Below are positions 5,046 through 6,211 of a stretch of 6,211 bases of DNA, in pieces. The notes under the pieces are model-generated. The model had not been told where the DNA came from. It was given only the letters and a program-made list of their open reading frames with translations, and made no database searches. Every line of letters begins with the position of its first letter. Within the stretch, counting starts at the first letter, position 1. Source of the DNA: Ruminococcaceae bacterium UBA1767 (GTDB taxonomy: Bacteria; Bacillota; Clostridia; Oscillospirales; Acutalibacteraceae); NCBI GenBank assembly GCA_002315505.1, contig DCGX01000018.1, positions 1-6,211 on the forward strand. Direction: 5' to 3'. The position numbers were made by a program, and so were the translations under genes.

Positions 5046-6211
5046 ATGAGTTATTCAGTTGGATTGATTTCACTCGGCTGCCCGAAAAACCAGGTTGATG
5101 CCGAGCATATTCTCGCTCTTCTTGATGAAAAGGGATATAATATCGTTGACTACGTTGACGGATGCGATGTTGTTATTGTAAACACCTGCGGTTTTATTGA
5201 CGATGCAAAAAAAGAAGCAATTGAAAATATTCTTGATATGGTCGAGTTGAAAAATGAAGGCGTAATCAAAAAAATTATTGTTTCGGGTTGTCTTTCTCAG
5301 AGATACAAGGAAGAAATCGCCACAGAAATCCCCGAGGTTGATGCGGTTATCGGCATTGGCGCAATCGGTGATATCATTGAAATAATTGACAAGGTTATGG
5401 AAAGTGACGAAATTTATCAAAGCTATCCATCACAGGACAAACTTCCGCTTGACGGTCAGCGAATTCTCACCACACCCGAGCACTGGGCATATCTTAAGAT
5501 TGCTGACGGATGCTCAAACAGATGTACATACTGCACTATCCCCTCGATTCGTGGAGATATGCGCTCACGTAAAATGGAAGATATTATTGATGAGGCAAAA
5601 CAGCTCGCAGAGGTTGGTGTTAAGGAGCTTATTGTCATTGCACAGGATACAACAAGCTACGGTCTTGATATTTACGGTGAATTGAAACTGCCCGAGCTTC
5701 TCAATCAACTTTGTGAAATTGACGGAATTGAATGGATTCGACTTTTATACTGCTACCCCGACAGAATTACTGACGAGCTAATAGCAACAATAAAGACACA
5801 GGATAAGATTTGCAATTATATTGACCTTCCGCTTCAGCACGCAGATGATAAAATTCTTAAGGCAATGAATCGCCGTGGTGACAGTCAGCTTATACGAAAT
5901 GTAATCGGAAAGCTCCGTGCCGAAATACCAGATGTTGTAATCCGTACAACATTTATTGTCGGTTTCCCGGGTGAAGGTGATGAGGAATTCGAGCATCTCG
6001 CAGAGTTTGTTAACGAAATTGAATTCGACAGACTTGGTTGCTTTACATTCTCTCCGCAGGAGGGTACGCCTGCATTCGATATGGAAAATCAGCTTGAGGA
6101 CGATGTAAAGGCTCGCAGAGGTGACATCATAATGCAAGACCAGTTCAGCATTATGGAAGAAAAGAACAATGAAAAAATCGGCAAGACCTACAAGGTTGTT
6201 GCCGAGGAATA
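5046..6211 (+). CDS. rimO: Ribosomal protein S12 methylthiotransferase RimO (3' end outside window)
   Basis: The first 388 residues of RimO are present; the frame is open to the right edge, and about 50-60 residues (most of the C-terminal TRAM domain) should lie beyond it. RimO is a radical-SAM enzyme with two [4Fe-4S] clusters that adds a methylthio group to a conserved aspartate of ribosomal protein S12. The N-terminal methylthiotransferase domain has its three cluster cysteines: Cys12 (ISLGCPKNQVDAE), Cys48 (VNTCGFI) and Cys82 (VSGCLSQRY). The radical-SAM motif is CSNRCTYC (Cys156, Cys160, Cys163) within YLKIADGC...IPSIRG, a signature that separates RimO from the tRNA-modifying MiaB and MtaB. 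Later conserved blocks IDLPLQHADDKILKAMNR and RTTFIVGFPGE are intact. The start at 5046 follows AGGTGAT, 8 nt after recX, so it is very probably part of the recA-recX transcript. Confidence 0.96.
   Translation, partial: MSYSVGLISLGCPKNQVDAEHILALLDEKGYNIVDYVDGCDVVIVNTCGFIDDAKKEAIENILDMVELKNEGVIKKIIVSGCLSQRYKEEIATEIPEVDAVIGIGAIGDIIEIIDKVMESDEIYQSYPSQDKLPLDGQRILTTPEHWAYLKIADGCSNRCTYCTIPSIRGDMRSRKMEDIIDEAKQLAEVGVKELIVIAQDTTSYGLDIYGELKLPELLNQLCEIDGIEWIRLLYCYPDRITDELIATIKTQDKICNYIDLPLQHADDKILKAMNRRGDSQLIRNVIGKLRAEIPDVVIRTTFIVGFPGEGDEEFEHLAEFVNEIEFDRLGCFTFSPQEGTPAFDMENQLEDDVKARRGDIIMQDQFSIMEEKNNEKIGKTYKVVAEE

Noticed and set aside
5070..6137. Minus-strand open frames and a plus-strand out-of-frame stretch (5386-5685) within rimO
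   Set aside because: The rimO frame is continuous with all its cysteine motifs; the alternatives are low-complexity shadow frames.

Overview
The window is a stretch of ordinary chromosomal DNA, apparently from a low-to-moderate GC Gram-positive bacterium. A clostridial (Ruminococcaceae/Oscillospiraceae-like) origin is my best guess. The reasons are strong AGGAGG or GGTGAT ribosome binding sites before most genes, A/T-rich intergenic DNA, a four-cysteine L28, a Bacillus/Clostridium-type LexA (Cheo) box at recA, a CDP-glycerol-type polymerase, and the recA-recX-rimO gene order. The genus cannot be fixed from the sequence alone.

Left part, minus strand: rpmB (ribosomal protein L28, 1288-1476) has its own well-formed promoter at 1522-1550. 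Downstream, past a hairpin at 1239-1260, lies a 387-aa CDP-glycerol glycerophosphotransferase-family protein (52-1215), probably for teichoic acid or a related envelope polymer. It is transcribed either by readthrough from rpmB or from a promoter I cannot see. A short A/T hairpin sits at 4-23, beyond its stop codon.

Middle part, plus strand and divergent from rpmB: a 104-aa protein of unknown function (1641-1955) overlaps by 11 nt a 12-helix major facilitator superfamily transporter (1945-3159). The two are surely one transcriptional unit. A long hairpin at 3142-3175, with the transporter's stop codon in its loop, probably ends it.

Right part, plus strand: a clear promoter (TTGCAT, 17 nt, TATAAT) followed at once by a near-consensus LexA box drives recA (3284-4405). 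recA overlaps recX by one base (4405-5037), and rimO starts 8 nt after recX (5046 to the right edge, incomplete). The layout means that the recombinase, its modulator and the S12 methylthiotransferase are probably co-transcribed, with damage-inducible control at the front.

No rRNA or tRNA gene, mobile element, CRISPR array or phage gene was seen. There is no gene-free stretch longer than about 165 bases. I found no convincing new biological system. The most useful leads are the small unknown protein coupled to the transporter, the extra dyad across the recA -10 box, and the placement of rimO behind an SOS-type promoter.
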